Assembly: GCF_010233585.1 (NCBI RefSeq)
Contig: NZ_CP045997.1
Coordinates: forward strand, 940,522 to 1,004,521
DNA from: Spirosoma endbachense
Lineage (GTDB): Bacteria; Bacteroidota; Bacteroidia; Cytophagales; Spirosomataceae
Direction: 5' to 3'
DNA: 64,000 nucleotides
The first letter of the stretch is position 1; each line of letters opens with the position of its first letter. Below are positions 25,731 through 34,235 of this stretch, piece by piece. Under the pieces are notes generated by a model. It had not been told where the DNA came from and did no database searches. It was given only the letters and a program-made list of their open reading frames with translations. The position numbers and the translations under genes are program-made.

Positions 25731-26912
25731 ATGAAACACTATTTTAGTCTTCTCTTTGCCTCGCTTACCTTTTCTGCCTTTGCCCAAACGCCAATAGACG
25801 TTGATAAGGAGTTCGCTTTTGCTACGAAGCAATACGAACTAATGCTGAAAACTCACCCGGATACGACTAAATTTCCACAATCGACGAACCCCGATGGTAC
25901 GATTCGGGACATGAAATCGGATTGGTGGTGCAGTGGTTTCTTTGGTGGATCGCTCTGGTATCTATACGAACGGACGAAAGCTCCCGCTATGAAAGACGCT
26001 GCTCATAAATGGTCGATGGCAGTCGCAAAAGAACAGGACAATACCGGTACACATGACTTGGGCTTTATGCTCTATTGTCCCTTTGGCAATGGCTATCGGC
26101 TAACTAAAAACGAATCGTATAAGCCGATTATGCTGACCGGAGCCAAATCACTCTCGACTCGTTTCGATCCGAAAGTCGGCGTCATTAAATCCTGGAATAA
26201 GTTTCAGAACTACACATATCCAGTTATCATCGATAACATGATGAATCTGGAATTATTGTTCTGGGCGGCCAGAGAATCGGGTAATAAGCGGTTTCGCGAC
26301 ATCGCTATCACTCATGCCGACAACACGCTGAAAAACCATTTTCGTCCTGATTACAGCAGTTACCACGTCATTTGCTATAATCCAGACGGAACGGTAGCCG
26401 CGAAAAAAACGGCTCAGGGGGCTGCCGATGGGTCGGCCTGGGCGCGGGGTCAGGCCTGGGGATTATACGGCTATACGGTCATGTATCGCGAAACGAAAGA
26501 CAAAAAATACCTGGATCAGGCCCGGCACATTGCTGATTTTTACCTGAACCATCCGAATCTTCCCGCTGATAAAATCCCGTACTGGGATTTCAACGCGCCG
26601 AATCTTCCGAACGAAGAGCGCGATGCGTCGGCTGGTGCGATTACCGCTTCGGCTTTGCTTGAGCTATCAACCTATGGCGGCCCTTCGGCTAAAACCTACT
26701 ATCAGTCGGCCGTGAAAATGCTGCAAAGCCTGGCCAGTCCGGCTTATAAAGCCAATTTGGGTGAAAATAACAATTTTATTCTGAAGCATAGTGTCGGACA
26801 TAAGCCGGGCAAGAGCGAAGTGGATACGCCCATTATTTATGCCGATTACTATTTTCTGGAGGGTTTACTGCGTTACGATACCCTCCGTAAAAAGCCAGAG
26901 AATAAGTCGTAA
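25731..26912 (+). CDS. GH88 unsaturated glucuronyl/galacturonyl hydrolase
   Basis: GH88 enzymes remove the 4,5-unsaturated uronic acid from the non-reducing end of lyase products. The protein has 393 residues, close to the characterised family size, with a signal peptide (MKHYFSLLFASLTFSAFA) that sends it to the periplasm. Family motifs are visible: WWCSGFFGGSLWYLYE, HDLGFMLYCPFGNGY and IIDNMMNLELLFWAA, the last two carrying the catalytic aspartates; WARGQAWGLYGY and DASAGAITASALLEL complete the (alpha/alpha)6 barrel. It follows kduI in an operon closed by a strong hairpin. No SusCD pair or lyase lies next to it. Confidence 0.94.
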   Translation: MKHYFSLLFASLTFSAFAQTPIDVDKEFAFATKQYELMLKTHPDTTKFPQSTNPDGTIRDMKSDWWCSGFFGGSLWYLYERTKAPAMKDAAHKWSMAVAKEQDNTGTHDLGFMLYCPFGNGYRLTKNESYKPIMLTGAKSLSTRFDPKVGVIKSWNKFQNYTYPVIIDNMMNLELLFWAARESGNKRFRDIAITHADNTLKNHFRPDYSSYHVICYNPDGTVAAKKTAQGAADGSAWARGQAWGLYGYTVMYRETKDKKYLDQARHIADFYLNHPNLPADKIPYWDFNAPNLPNEERDASAGAITASALLELSTYGGPSAKTYYQSAVKMLQSLASPAYKANLGENNNFILKHSVGHKPGKSEVDTPIIYADYYFLEGLLRYDTLRKKPENKS

Positions 26913-26931
26913 AGCCTATTGAATAGGCCTG

Positions 26932-26995
26932 AACGCCGACCGGATCGGATGCCCTGTCTCGAAGATAGGGTATCCGATCCGGTCGGCGTTTTTGA
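26932..26995 (+). terminator. Terminator after the kduI-GH88 operon
   Basis: A 24-base-pair stem pairs 26932-26955 with 26967-26990, with one G-T wobble and an 11-base loop, followed by a T run. The core of the stem reads GCCGACCGGATCGGAT. Confidence 0.9.
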
Positions 26996-27132
26996 GTAAG
27001 CTTGCCTGGCAGGCATGACTTTCTTTCGTGCAGTGGAGTCGTGAGTTTCTTCAGCAAACAAAACGGCGGTCAAGACAAGACTCAGCACCACTTTAAGGCT
27101 TCGGAACCAAAGGCTTAAGACTCAGTAAACCA

Positions 27133-27546
27133 CTACGCTATTTCAAATGAGTAGGTAATGTCAGTTGAAGGGCGGAACTGTGCCGTAGCCGAGCAGTACT
27201 TGTCCATCGACAGATCAATTGCCCGTTTAACCTTATCGGCATTAAGCTGACCTTTTAGTAGATAAGTGATATGAATTTTTTTGAAAGGAGCGGGAACAGC
27301 TCCTTTTTCGCGTAACCCGTCGACCTTCAATCGGAAATCGTCAATTTGTTGTTTCTGTTTCTGGAGAATCAGAATCACGTCAATGGCCGTGCAGCCAGCC
27401 AGGCCCATCAATAGCATTTCCATTGGTCTGGCCCCTGCATTATGGCCGCCAATATCAACTGCTCCGTCAATGTGCTGCGCCACTCCCGATTTTCCAATGG
27501 CTTCGAAATGAAAGGCGTCATCCACACGCACGAGTTCAACCTGCAT
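27133..27546 (-). CDS. OsmC-family peroxide reductase-like protein
   Basis: OsmC/Ohr proteins are small dimeric thiol peroxidases or close relatives. With the ATG at 27546 (MQVELVRVDD) the protein has 137 residues. Two conserved cysteine sites are present: the one in GLAGCTAIDV near residue 50 and the one in KYCSATAQF near residue 115, the pair used for peroxide reduction. It resembles the YhfA subgroup more than Ohr. It is divergent from a small membrane protein gene. Confidence 0.88.
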   Translation of the reverse strand: MQVELVRVDDAFHFEAIGKSGVAQHIDGAVDIGGHNAGARPMEMLLMGLAGCTAIDVILILQKQKQQIDDFRLKVDGLREKGAVPAPFKKIHITYLLKGQLNADKVKRAIDLSMDKYCSATAQFRPSTDITYSFEIA

Positions 27547-27667
27547 TGTATTAAATTCCTGAACCGTGTCAACTGGTTGTGAATCAAGCATGGTACTTTT
27601 TGCGTTTATAGCTTATAATTTGTATTTTCACAGCACGGGTGGCCCCGCAGCCCAAACAACCAAAATC

Positions 27668-28021
27668 ATGTCCGAGAAATTCACCGACGATCTTTTCGAT
27701 CTTAAAAATGACAGACGGCTGAGCGTTTACCTCTACCGGGCGGGCTTCGGTTGCTGGCTACTCTATATCGTGTCGGGTGCTCGTTTCATGCATTCGGTTA
27801 GCATGTACCGAACAGATTTTGGGGTCTTCGCGTTCTTTCTGATGGTAATGGGCTTGTCGGCATCAATGATTTATGACTATTACCACCACCCCAGTGAGTT
27901 TGCCCAGAAGAAAAAATGGCTGGCATTTAGCTATGTAGTACTTGCCGTTTTGGTTTATTTCTTTATTCTGCACAATGAGCCAATGTCGATAGGCAAGATT
28001 TTCGGCCAGGGATTATTCTAA
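27668..28021 (+). CDS. Small membrane protein of unknown function
   Basis: I do not recognise this family. With the ATG at 27668 (MSEKFTDDLFDLKNDRRL) it has 117 residues: a charged 18-residue start and three hydrophobic segments (around GFGCWLLYIVSGA, FGVFAFFLMVMGLSAS and WLAFSYVVLAVLVYFFIL). The longer in-frame start at 27566 would run antisense through the OsmC promoter region. It is probably an inner-membrane protein of Bacteroidota. Confidence 0.7.
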   Translation: MSEKFTDDLFDLKNDRRLSVYLYRAGFGCWLLYIVSGARFMHSVSMYRTDFGVFAFFLMVMGLSASMIYDYYHHPSEFAQKKKWLAFSYVVLAVLVYFFILHNEPMSIGKIFGQGLF

Positions 28022-28129
28022 TTCAGGAGATGTCCGAACGCGCACAGGCAAGCCCGTTCCGTATTGGTGCGGCATATTTATCGCCAAATCAGGAAATTCT
28101 TCTCATATAATCTATTAGGAGCGTCTAAT

Positions 28130-28192
28130 AGCCTTCATAAAACGAACAAACCGTTGGTAAGTCACCAACGGTTTGTTCGTTTTATGAAGGCT
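28130..28192. terminator. Perfect 29-bp hairpin between convergent genes
   Basis: Positions 28130-28158 are the exact reverse complement of 28164-28192, with a five-base loop (AAGTC). The stem core is ACGAACAAACCGTTGGT. It lies between the small membrane protein gene and yceI, which converge, and probably terminates both. A perfect 29-base stem is longer than termination needs. Confidence 0.85.
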
Positions 28193-28196
28193 GGTT

Positions 28197-28733
28197 CTAG
28201 GCAGCTGGTCTTCCTAATTGGATGTTTGCCAGGAGTTTAATGTTCTCGCCTAAGGCAAGCCCTCCACTTTCGGTCAGGGCGTTGAAGGTAACATTAAACG
28301 CTTTGCGATCAATTGTACCAGTTACCTCAAAACCTACTTTGATGTTGTTCCATGAATCCTTTTCCGTACCACCATATTCGGCGTCGAGCGCTACTTCTTT
28401 TGTAATGCCTTTGATCGTGAGGTCGCCAACAAGTTTGTACAGATCACCTTTGACCTTTTTAAATGAAGTAGAGACGAAGGAGAATTTAGGATACGTTTCC
28501 GCTTCGAAAAAGTCTGCATTTCTAAGGTGCTCATCACGACCGGGCTGGCCAGTATCTACACTGTTTACATCAACGTCGAATTGTATCTGCGCATCCTCAA
28601 ACTGATCTCCATTCGTAATGGCCTGACCACTAAATGATTTAAATGTACCCGTGACCGTTGAGATGACAAGATGTTTGACTTTGAATTGTACTTCTGAATG
28701 TAGGTTATCTACAGTCCATGTTGTATTTGACAT
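28197..28733 (-). CDS. YceI-family lipid-binding-like protein
   Basis: YceI proteins are lipocalin-like beta-barrels that bind isoprenoid lipids. This one has 178 residues and shows the family motifs WTVDNLHSEVQFKVKHLVIS at the start, DEHLRNADFFEAETYPKFSF in the middle and LTIKGITKEVALD. It lacks a signal peptide (MSNTTWTVDN), unlike the E. coli protein, so it is probably cytoplasmic, as in many Bacteroidota. It stands alone, flanked by hairpins on both sides. Confidence 0.92.
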   Translation of the reverse strand: MSNTTWTVDNLHSEVQFKVKHLVISTVTGTFKSFSGQAITNGDQFEDAQIQFDVDVNSVDTGQPGRDEHLRNADFFEAETYPKFSFVSTSFKKVKGDLYKLVGDLTIKGITKEVALDAEYGGTEKDSWNNIKVGFEVTGTIDRKAFNVTFNALTESGGLALGENIKLLANIQLGRPAA

Positions 28734-28840
28734 ACAGGTTGATCTTTAGATTTAAACTCGGTAAGCTTTAGCAAGCAATTGTCCTGATGACAATTTTGCC
28801 TGGGCACCAAATTTATTTCTCAATTGGATCGGTAATGTAC

Positions 28841-28878
28841 CGCTATACCAAAGGATACCGGTATCCTTTGGTATAGCG
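28841..28878. terminator. Perfect 38-bp palindrome downstream of an SDR gene
   Basis: Positions 28841-28859 and 28860-28878 are exact reverse complements with no spacer. One arm reads CGCTATACCAAAGGATACC. It lies between the SDR stop and the yceI start, both on the minus strand. It has no T run, so a terminator role is uncertain; a protein-binding site is equally possible. Confidence 0.6.
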
Positions 28879-28932
28879 CAGGGCGAAATCGCTGGCTCAC
28901 AAAAGGTATTGATGGTGGACTATGGGTTGCAA

Positions 28933-29775
28933 TTACGCATCCTCATGGGCCAGCGAGATAGACAGCTCACGGTAGGCGTCGATCTGCTGTTGAAGCACGG
29001 CGATCACCTGCCCGGCAGTGCCAATGGCATCAGCCCCGGCAATGAAGCGTCGTGGTGGCCGATCCTGGCCAGAGATTGTAATCAGTGCCTGAGCGAGCTT
29101 AGCCGGATCGCCTGATTGTTGACCATTCGCGCCTTTCCAAAATTCCATTTGCTTTGCTCGACGCTCGTTATAGTCTTCAATGGTAGGCTCGGCGTAATTC
29201 GTAGACTCCTCGGTAAGTAGCTCGGTGCGAAAAAAACCTGGGTTGACGATAATGGTATCGATGCCAAAGGGTTCTATCTCGGCCTGAAGCGACTCCATCC
29301 AACCCTCCAGACCGAACTTCGACGCAGCGTAGGCAGTACCAAACTCAAATCCGACGAGTCCAGCGGTTGATGAAATCGTAATGATCTGTCCTGAGCCTTG
29401 TTTACGCATGAGAGGAAGTACCGCGCGGGTGACATTCATGGGCCCGATGAGGCTAGTCGTCAGCTGCTTCTCCATCTGCTCCGGTGTCAGTTCTTCAAAG
29501 TAGCCTGCATAAAAGCTGGCGGCATTATTGACCAGAACATCGATGCGGCCAAACCGGTCGATCGTTGCCCTAATCGCAGACTCGGCGTCAGAAGGGTTGG
29601 TAATGTCCAGCTTTACGACCAACAAATCCTCAGTTTGGCCGAGAGCCTGAGCAACTTTGCCTGTGTTTCGACCGGTAGCAACCACTTTATGGCCAGTGGC
29701 AAGAGCCGCTCTGGCAATATCCAGGCCTAAACCGCGTCCGGCACCAGTGATGAGCCAAACTTTAGGGATAGTCAT
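28933..29775 (-). CDS. Short-chain dehydrogenase/reductase
   Basis: This is a classical SDR of 280 residues. Near the start VWLITGAGRGLGLDIARAAL binds the dinucleotide, NNAA follows, and the catalytic serine and YxxxK lie in TISSTAGLVGFEFGTAYAASK. The substrate is unknown. An AraC regulator gene lies directly upstream on the same strand (gap 90 bases), so it may control this enzyme. A second, similar SDR is encoded at 45244-46095. Confidence 0.92.
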   Translation of the reverse strand: MTIPKVWLITGAGRGLGLDIARAALATGHKVVATGRNTGKVAQALGQTEDLLVVKLDITNPSDAESAIRATIDRFGRIDVLVNNAASFYAGYFEELTPEQMEKQLTTSLIGPMNVTRAVLPLMRKQGSGQIITISSTAGLVGFEFGTAYAASKFGLEGWMESLQAEIEPFGIDTIIVNPGFFRTELLTEESTNYAEPTIEDYNERRAKQMEFWKGANGQQSGDPAKLAQALITISGQDRPPRRFIAGADAIGTAGQVIAVLQQQIDAYRELSISLAHEDA

Positions 29776-29865
29776 ATTCTTTTTTCTTTGTTGTTAATTG
29801 ACGGTACAAAGATCAGCGTCCTGTATGCCAGCCGTTAACGAAAAACAAAGAAAAAAATAAGAATT

Positions 29866-30741
29866 TCAAAGAGAGGCCGCTCTCACCGATTTGGGTATCT
29901 CACCCGTTTTCTTTTTGAAAAAGTTGTTGAAGTAAGTCGTGTATTCAAACCCAAGGGCATAAGCAATGTCGGCAATAGTCCAATTCGTGTGTTGCAGGAG
30001 TGCCTTGGCTTCGCTGATAATTCGTTCGGCAATGTGAACTGTCGTGGGTTTGCCGGTAACTTCCTTTACCGAGCTATTTAAATGGTTGACGTGTACGGAT
30101 AACTGTTTGGCAAAATCCTGTGCTGTTTTTAATTCTAGTGGGTGATTGATGCTTTCAATCGGGAATTGTCGTTCCAAAAGCTCAAGAAATACCGAGGTGA
30201 TTCGTACAGCCGCATTCTTGTGCTCAGGATAGCTTTCGGAAGGTTGTATTTTCAACGCTTCGTGAATAATCAGGTTGAGGTAGTTACGAATCAACTCATC
30301 CTTAAAGGCATAGTCGGAATCCTGCTCTACAAGCATTTTTTGAAAGATCGTCGCGATGGTGTCTTTTTGCTCCGTATCTAACGTTAAAATGGGTGTGCCG
30401 CCCAGCTTAAATAAGGGTGATTGCAGAAGGCTTTCAGACCGGTCGCTTACTTTCAGAAAATCGTCAGTAAAGAGACAGGCATAACCGTCCATTGTCGGTG
30501 TAATAATCTCACAGGAGTAAGGAATACGCGGATTGCCAAAAAATAAAATGGGCTCATCCGTTTCAAAACTTTTGTCGGCATAATGAAAAATATACTTTCC
30601 AGACGTCAGGCTGATTTTGTAGAAGTCTTTGCGGCTATAGTTGTGTCCATTCGACTTGCTGTCTGTTTCATAGACTTTAAATCCCTTTAGCTTTAGTTCG
30701 GTATTAAAATCTGACGTGCGAGTACTTTCCGACTTATTCAT
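29866..30741 (-). CDS. AraC-family transcriptional regulator
   Basis: This protein has 291 residues: an N-terminal cupin-like sensing domain and a C-terminal double helix-turn-helix (about residues 190-290), seen in SVKEVTGKPTTVHIAERII and WTIADIAYALGFEYTTYFNNFFKKKTG. The effector is unknown. It lies upstream of an SDR gene on the same strand and may activate it. The gene is preceded by a TAACTTTG box ending four bases before the ATG, so its mRNA is likely leaderless. Confidence 0.92.
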   Translation of the reverse strand: MNKSESTRTSDFNTELKLKGFKVYETDSKSNGHNYSRKDFYKISLTSGKYIFHYADKSFETDEPILFFGNPRIPYSCEIITPTMDGYACLFTDDFLKVSDRSESLLQSPLFKLGGTPILTLDTEQKDTIATIFQKMLVEQDSDYAFKDELIRNYLNLIIHEALKIQPSESYPEHKNAAVRITSVFLELLERQFPIESINHPLELKTAQDFAKQLSVHVNHLNSSVKEVTGKPTTVHIAERIISEAKALLQHTNWTIADIAYALGFEYTTYFNNFFKKKTGEIPKSVRAASL

Positions 30742-30745
30742 GGCG

Positions 30746-30753
30746 CAAAGTTA
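30746..30753 (-). promoter_or_regulatory. Candidate -7 box four bases from the AraC start codon
   Basis: TAACTTTG on the minus strand matches TAnnTTTG and is followed by CGCC and the ATG. Transcription from it would begin at or next to the start codon. A second match, TATCTTTG, lies about 17 bases further upstream. Confidence 0.5.
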
Positions 30754-30961
30754 AGAAAATCAAAGATAATAAATTTGTGCCCTGGAATCGATAGGCCATG
30801 TGCGCTACGCATGAGGTTTTATGCGGATGAGCTCCACCATGGACGAGAATGATGCTGTGAAGAAAGGCAACGTAGTGTAGAATAGAGTCGTTTATTCGTT
30901 GTATCTAATCGCCATATAAAACCTTCGTGGCTGTTATGCAGCAGTTTTAGGGTAGAATCAG

Positions 30962-31000
30962 GAGACAGGAAAAGAACTTTTGGATGAAAAACCCTGTCTC
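30962..31000 (-). terminator. Hairpin after the FMN reductase gene
   Basis: GAGACAGG (30962-30969) pairs with CCTGTCTC (30993-31000) across a 23-base loop, just past the stop codon at 31008. The stem is short and the loop long, so this is a modest call. Confidence 0.4.
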
Positions 31001-31007
31001 TACTCGC

Positions 31008-31541
31008 TTAATGATCGCTTTTTTCTGTAAAATTTACCAGGGCATCGATAGCGTTGAGCAAGCTGGTGGCTAGTTCCTGATCGGCCAGAATGCCCGCTTC
31101 GTCGAGCGACCGGCCAGCAACCGGCACCGCTGGTGAAGCTTCAGGAATGATAATGGCCATCATGACTGTAAGTGTCTCAATGAGGGCGTTGTGGGCGTAG
31201 AGAGAACGCGGTGACGCATTGATAATGCCTACTGGCTTATTCATAAATTCGCCACTACTGACGATCCAGTCCAGCGCGTTTTTCAGAACACCCGATACGC
31301 CATGAGCGTATTCAGGGCTGCAAACCACGATAGCATCAGCCGCCTGAAGTTCAGAGCGAAAGTCGGCTACGGCCGCCAGCGCATTTTCATTGTCGAGGTC
31401 AAGATTAAAGGGCGGAATAGCGCCTAGTTTATCATATAAGTTAATCTCAACGTCGGTAGGAGCCAGTTGAACGATGGCACGGAGAAGTTTTGTATTCGTC
31501 GAATTTAGGCGTAAACTGCCTGAGATCGCCAGAATTTTCAT
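31008..31541 (-). CDS. NADPH-dependent FMN reductase/quinone reductase
   Basis: This is a flavodoxin-fold reductase of 177 residues, similar to bacterial NAD(P)H:FMN/quinone/chromate reductases. The FMN-binding loop is ISGSLRLNSTNTKLLRA at the start, and VVCSPEYAHGVSGVLKNALDW is the second flavin motif, typical of the family. It lies 22 bases downstream of the siroheme-type dehydrogenase and is likely cotranscribed. The electron acceptor is not predictable. Confidence 0.9.
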   Translation of the reverse strand: MKILAISGSLRLNSTNTKLLRAIVQLAPTDVEINLYDKLGAIPPFNLDLDNENALAAVADFRSELQAADAIVVCSPEYAHGVSGVLKNALDWIVSSGEFMNKPVGIINASPRSLYAHNALIETLTVMMAIIIPEASPAVPVAGRSLDEAGILADQELATSLLNAIDALVNFTEKSDH

Positions 31542-31563
31542 GAGCGTTTGGTCGTAGTTGTGC

Positions 31564-32130
31564 TCATTTCAACACCTTCGTGATTTCATTTAGTTTCTCC
31601 ATTTTCTGCACAAAATCACCTTTTAACTGATTGCGAATGGCCGTCAGGTTATCAAGCGTTTCCTGAAGGCTATCGGGCAAAATTTCTTCTAATACTTCAC
31701 GGAATCGTTTGGCAAAGGTTGGCGATTTGCCGTTGGTTGAAATCGCAATTTTCAGATCTCCTTTTTTGACGACCGAACTCAGATAAAAATCGCACAGATC
31801 AGGCGTATCGGCCACATTGACCAGAATTCGTCGATTTTTGCAATCAGCCTGTACCTGCCGGTTCACATTTTTGTCGTTTGTGCCCACAATAACCAGATCC
31901 TTGTCGGCCAGGAATAACTCATGATAAGGCTCCTGAATAAGGGCAAGTTTAGGATGTTGCCGGGCCAGTTCCCGGATTTCAGCCCGAATTTCGGGGGCCA
32001 CCAGCGTGATGCGGGCATCTGGTGAGTTGGCCAGCAGGGCCGTTGTTTTCTCCAGACCCACATAACCACCCCCTACGATGAGTGTATGCAGGTTTTCGGC
32101 CTTAACATATATTGGGAATAAGGTATTCAT
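31564..32130 (-). CDS. Precorrin-2 dehydrogenase/sirohydrochlorin ferrochelatase-like protein
   Basis: This matches the N-terminal half of CysG and yeast Met8, which oxidises precorrin-2 and may insert iron to make sirohaem. The NAD motif is LIVGGGYVGLEKTTALL, and AISTNGKSPTFAKRFRE is the conserved Met8 core. With the ATG at 32130 it has 188 residues and no methyltransferase domain, so precorrin-2 must come from a separate enzyme. The upstream candidate start at 32181 overlaps a predicted -7 box, which supports the internal start. Confidence 0.9.
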   Translation of the reverse strand: MNTLFPIYVKAENLHTLIVGGGYVGLEKTTALLANSPDARITLVAPEIRAEIRELARQHPKLALIQEPYHELFLADKDLVIVGTNDKNVNRQVQADCKNRRILVNVADTPDLCDFYLSSVVKKGDLKIAISTNGKSPTFAKRFREVLEEILPDSLQETLDNLTAIRNQLKGDFVQKMEKLNEITKVLK

Positions 32131-32178
32131 AAAAAAGTCGGTAATCGTTCGGCGATAGTCGGTTGCAGTAGCTACTAA

Positions 32179-32186
32179 CAAACTTA
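32179..32186 (-). promoter_or_regulatory. Candidate -7 box of the siroheme-FMN reductase operon
   Basis: TAAGTTTG on the minus strand matches TAnnTTTG, about 50 bases upstream of the ATG at 32130. No -33 box is evident. Confidence 0.4.
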
Positions 32187-32232
32187 CGACTATAAACGAA
32201 CGACTACCGACTATTGCGGATGAGTTAATGGA

Positions 32233-33138
32233 TTAAAACTTAAATCCTAAGTTGACACCCAGAATCCGGCGTTTGGTGTTGCTGACATTATTGAGTACAT
32301 CAGCAAATCCATAGTGGTACACAAAATCCAGAAACAGCGGCCCGGCATCGAAACCAATATTCGCCAGACCGTTGACGGTAGCCGCAGCGAAATCGCTTTG
32401 CGAGAAATTGAATGCATTATTATTGACACCCAGGGGGGCTGCATACTCAGCACCAATCTGTAAGCGGACTCCTGAAATGCCCCGTTCAGATTGGGCTACC
32501 TTGACACCAATGTAGGCCGGAATGTGTAAATATTTCTGGTCGACATTCGATGTGATGTCTTTGATTCCGTTTACCTGACCATCGCCAGCCTGATAAAAAT
32601 CAGAACTCGACGTTAAATATTCAGCGCCGATCTGCCCATAAACCCGGCCGCCACCCCGTATAAAGAAACCCAACTGATAACCGAGCCGACCACTCAGGTT
32701 ATTGCCCTGAACATCTTCACCCTCAAACCGGGTTGAGTTGGCTCCGGCATATACGCCAAATGTAAAATTCTTGTAGTTTTCCCGATGTGCTTTGCGTTCC
32801 TCGACTTCCGTACTACGCTGACCATCCTGATAGCCATCGTCATAGGCCCGGCTTAAATCGCGCTCATCATACATCCGACCGTAGTTTCGGTCGTTTCCCG
32901 TCCGATCTTCGTAGCGATTGTTGTATCGGCTATTTTCGTCATTTCGACGGTTAAAATCTCTGCGTTCATCCAACCGATCATCGAGCTGCCGATCATAACG
33001 GCGCTCATCCCGACGCGACGACGGGCGATAGTCCCTATCCCGATCGTAGCGGTCGTCGTAGGAATTTTGCTGACCCAGTGCCAGACCGGCACTGCATACT
33101 CCTGCCAGCAGTAACGCTGCATTTACTGTTTTTTTCAT
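32233..33138 (-). CDS. Outer-membrane beta-barrel protein with an Arg/Asp/Tyr-rich linker
   Basis: This 301-residue protein has a signal peptide (MKKTVNAALLLAGVCSAGLALGQ), then about 85 residues dominated by arginine, aspartate, tyrosine and asparagine, and from about residue 120 a PorT-like outer-membrane barrel (YKNFTFGVYAGANSTRF, NLSGRLGYQLGFFIRGGGR) ending in an aromatic residue (GVNLGFKF). The barrel is clearly paralogous to the product of the next gene, but the linker is unrelated. The highly charged linker may be disordered and exposed in the periplasm or bind nucleic acid or polyanions; no function is known. Confidence 0.85.
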   Translation of the reverse strand: MKKTVNAALLLAGVCSAGLALGQQNSYDDRYDRDRDYRPSSRRDERRYDRQLDDRLDERRDFNRRNDENSRYNNRYEDRTGNDRNYGRMYDERDLSRAYDDGYQDGQRSTEVEERKAHRENYKNFTFGVYAGANSTRFEGEDVQGNNLSGRLGYQLGFFIRGGGRVYGQIGAEYLTSSSDFYQAGDGQVNGIKDITSNVDQKYLHIPAYIGVKVAQSERGISGVRLQIGAEYAAPLGVNNNAFNFSQSDFAAATVNGLANIGFDAGPLFLDFVYHYGFADVLNNVSNTKRRILGVNLGFKF

Positions 33139-33275
33139 AACGTGTTGAGTTGAGCAACGGCATATGCCTATATTGACTTACAACCATGTCTCCTTATTGA
33201 ATGTTTCGCTTATTTATCGACATAGCTACTATTCCTTCGCAGATAAGGCTTATGTACATGCTGTGCTGGAACGAC

Positions 33276-33309
33276 AAAAAAAAAGCCGACTTTTTTAAGC
33301 CGGCTTTTT
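33276..33309 (-). terminator. Terminator after the Ser/Thr-rich barrel gene
   Basis: GCCGACTT (33285-33292) pairs with AAGCCGGC (33297-33304), with one mismatch. An A run precedes and a T run follows, so it can end transcription from the right on the minus strand. Confidence 0.75.
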
Positions 33310-33329
33310 ACTGCAGAAAAACGTATCGC

Positions 33330-34208
33330 TTAGAACTTGAACCCTACACTGGCGCTCAAAATTCTGCGCTGCGAACCAGCGAAACCTGTTGTGCTAACGG
33401 CTTCGATCGAGTTGCTGAATCCGTAATGATAGGTCAAATCGATCAGCAACGGACCAATGTCGAAGCCAAGCTGGCCCAAACCGTTGAACGTACCACTCTT
33501 GATTTCCGAATTGCTCAGGTTGAATGAGTTGCTGTTGGAGTTGATCCGATTGGCATACTCTAAACCTACCTGTAACCGAACGGCAGAAATACCCCGATCG
33601 GATTCAACCAGCTTATAGCCGATATATACCGGAATTTGAACATACTGGATATTGATCTGATCCTGAATGTTTTGAGCCGTCTGCCCATCTCCTTTACGGA
33701 AGTAGTTTGAACTTGAGGCAAAATATTCACCGCCTAACTGGCCAAATAATCGACCACCACCCCGTACAAAGAAACCCGCCTGATATCCTAAACGACCCGA
33801 GAGGTTATCGCCATTGACATCTTCACCCTTAAAACGTGTCGTATTTAAACCCGCATAGATGCCAAAAACAAAGTTTTTATAATCCTTTGTTTTCTTGTCG
33901 CGGGTCGTCGTTGTGTACGTATCGGTTGTCGTCGTTGTTGTTGCCGCTGAGTTGTTGTAGCTGTTCGTTGTCGGCGTCGTTGAATAGGTGCCATTGGCAT
34001 TCATATTCGCTCTCGACGCACTATCCGACGACATTGTTGTTGGCGTCGTTGAATACGTACTGTTCGACGTGCTGGTTGTATCCGTTACTGGCGACGCGCT
34101 ATACGTTGACGTACCCGTCGTTGTCGATGAGGGATTGGTGGTGGTTTGGCCACTAGCAAGGCCAACACCAAGCAGGCAGGATGCCAGCAAAGTAAGTTGA
34201 GTTTTCAT
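33330..34208 (-). CDS. Outer-membrane beta-barrel protein with a Ser/Thr-rich linker
   Basis: With the ATG at 34208 (MKTQLTLLASCLLGVGLASG) the protein has 292 residues. A signal peptide is followed by about 90 residues almost entirely of serine, threonine, asparagine and tyrosine (for example TTNPSSTTTGTSTYSASP), then the PorT-like barrel (YKNFVFGIYAGLNTTRFKG, NLSGRLGYQAGFFVRGGGR). It is a tandem paralogue of the preceding gene. The low-complexity region stays in frame and varies its codons, so it is a real protein segment rather than a sequencing error. It could be an O-glycosylation substrate; that is a guess. Confidence 0.85.
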   Translation of the reverse strand: MKTQLTLLASCLLGVGLASGQTTTNPSSTTTGTSTYSASPVTDTTSTSNSTYSTTPTTMSSDSASRANMNANGTYSTTPTTNSYNNSAATTTTTTDTYTTTTRDKKTKDYKNFVFGIYAGLNTTRFKGEDVNGDNLSGRLGYQAGFFVRGGGRLFGQLGGEYFASSSNYFRKGDGQTAQNIQDQINIQYVQIPVYIGYKLVESDRGISAVRLQVGLEYANRINSNSNSFNLSNSEIKSGTFNGLGQLGFDIGPLLIDLTYHYGFSNSIEAVSTTGFAGSQRRILSASVGFKF

Positions 34209-34235
34209 AATGTTCTTTATCGCGTTGAGTTGCAC

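Noticed and set aside
33940..34160. Ser/Thr-rich coding repeat as a frameshift or CRISPR-like array
   Set aside because: The reading frame stays open from signal peptide to barrel, units are irregular and there are no spacers of equal length.
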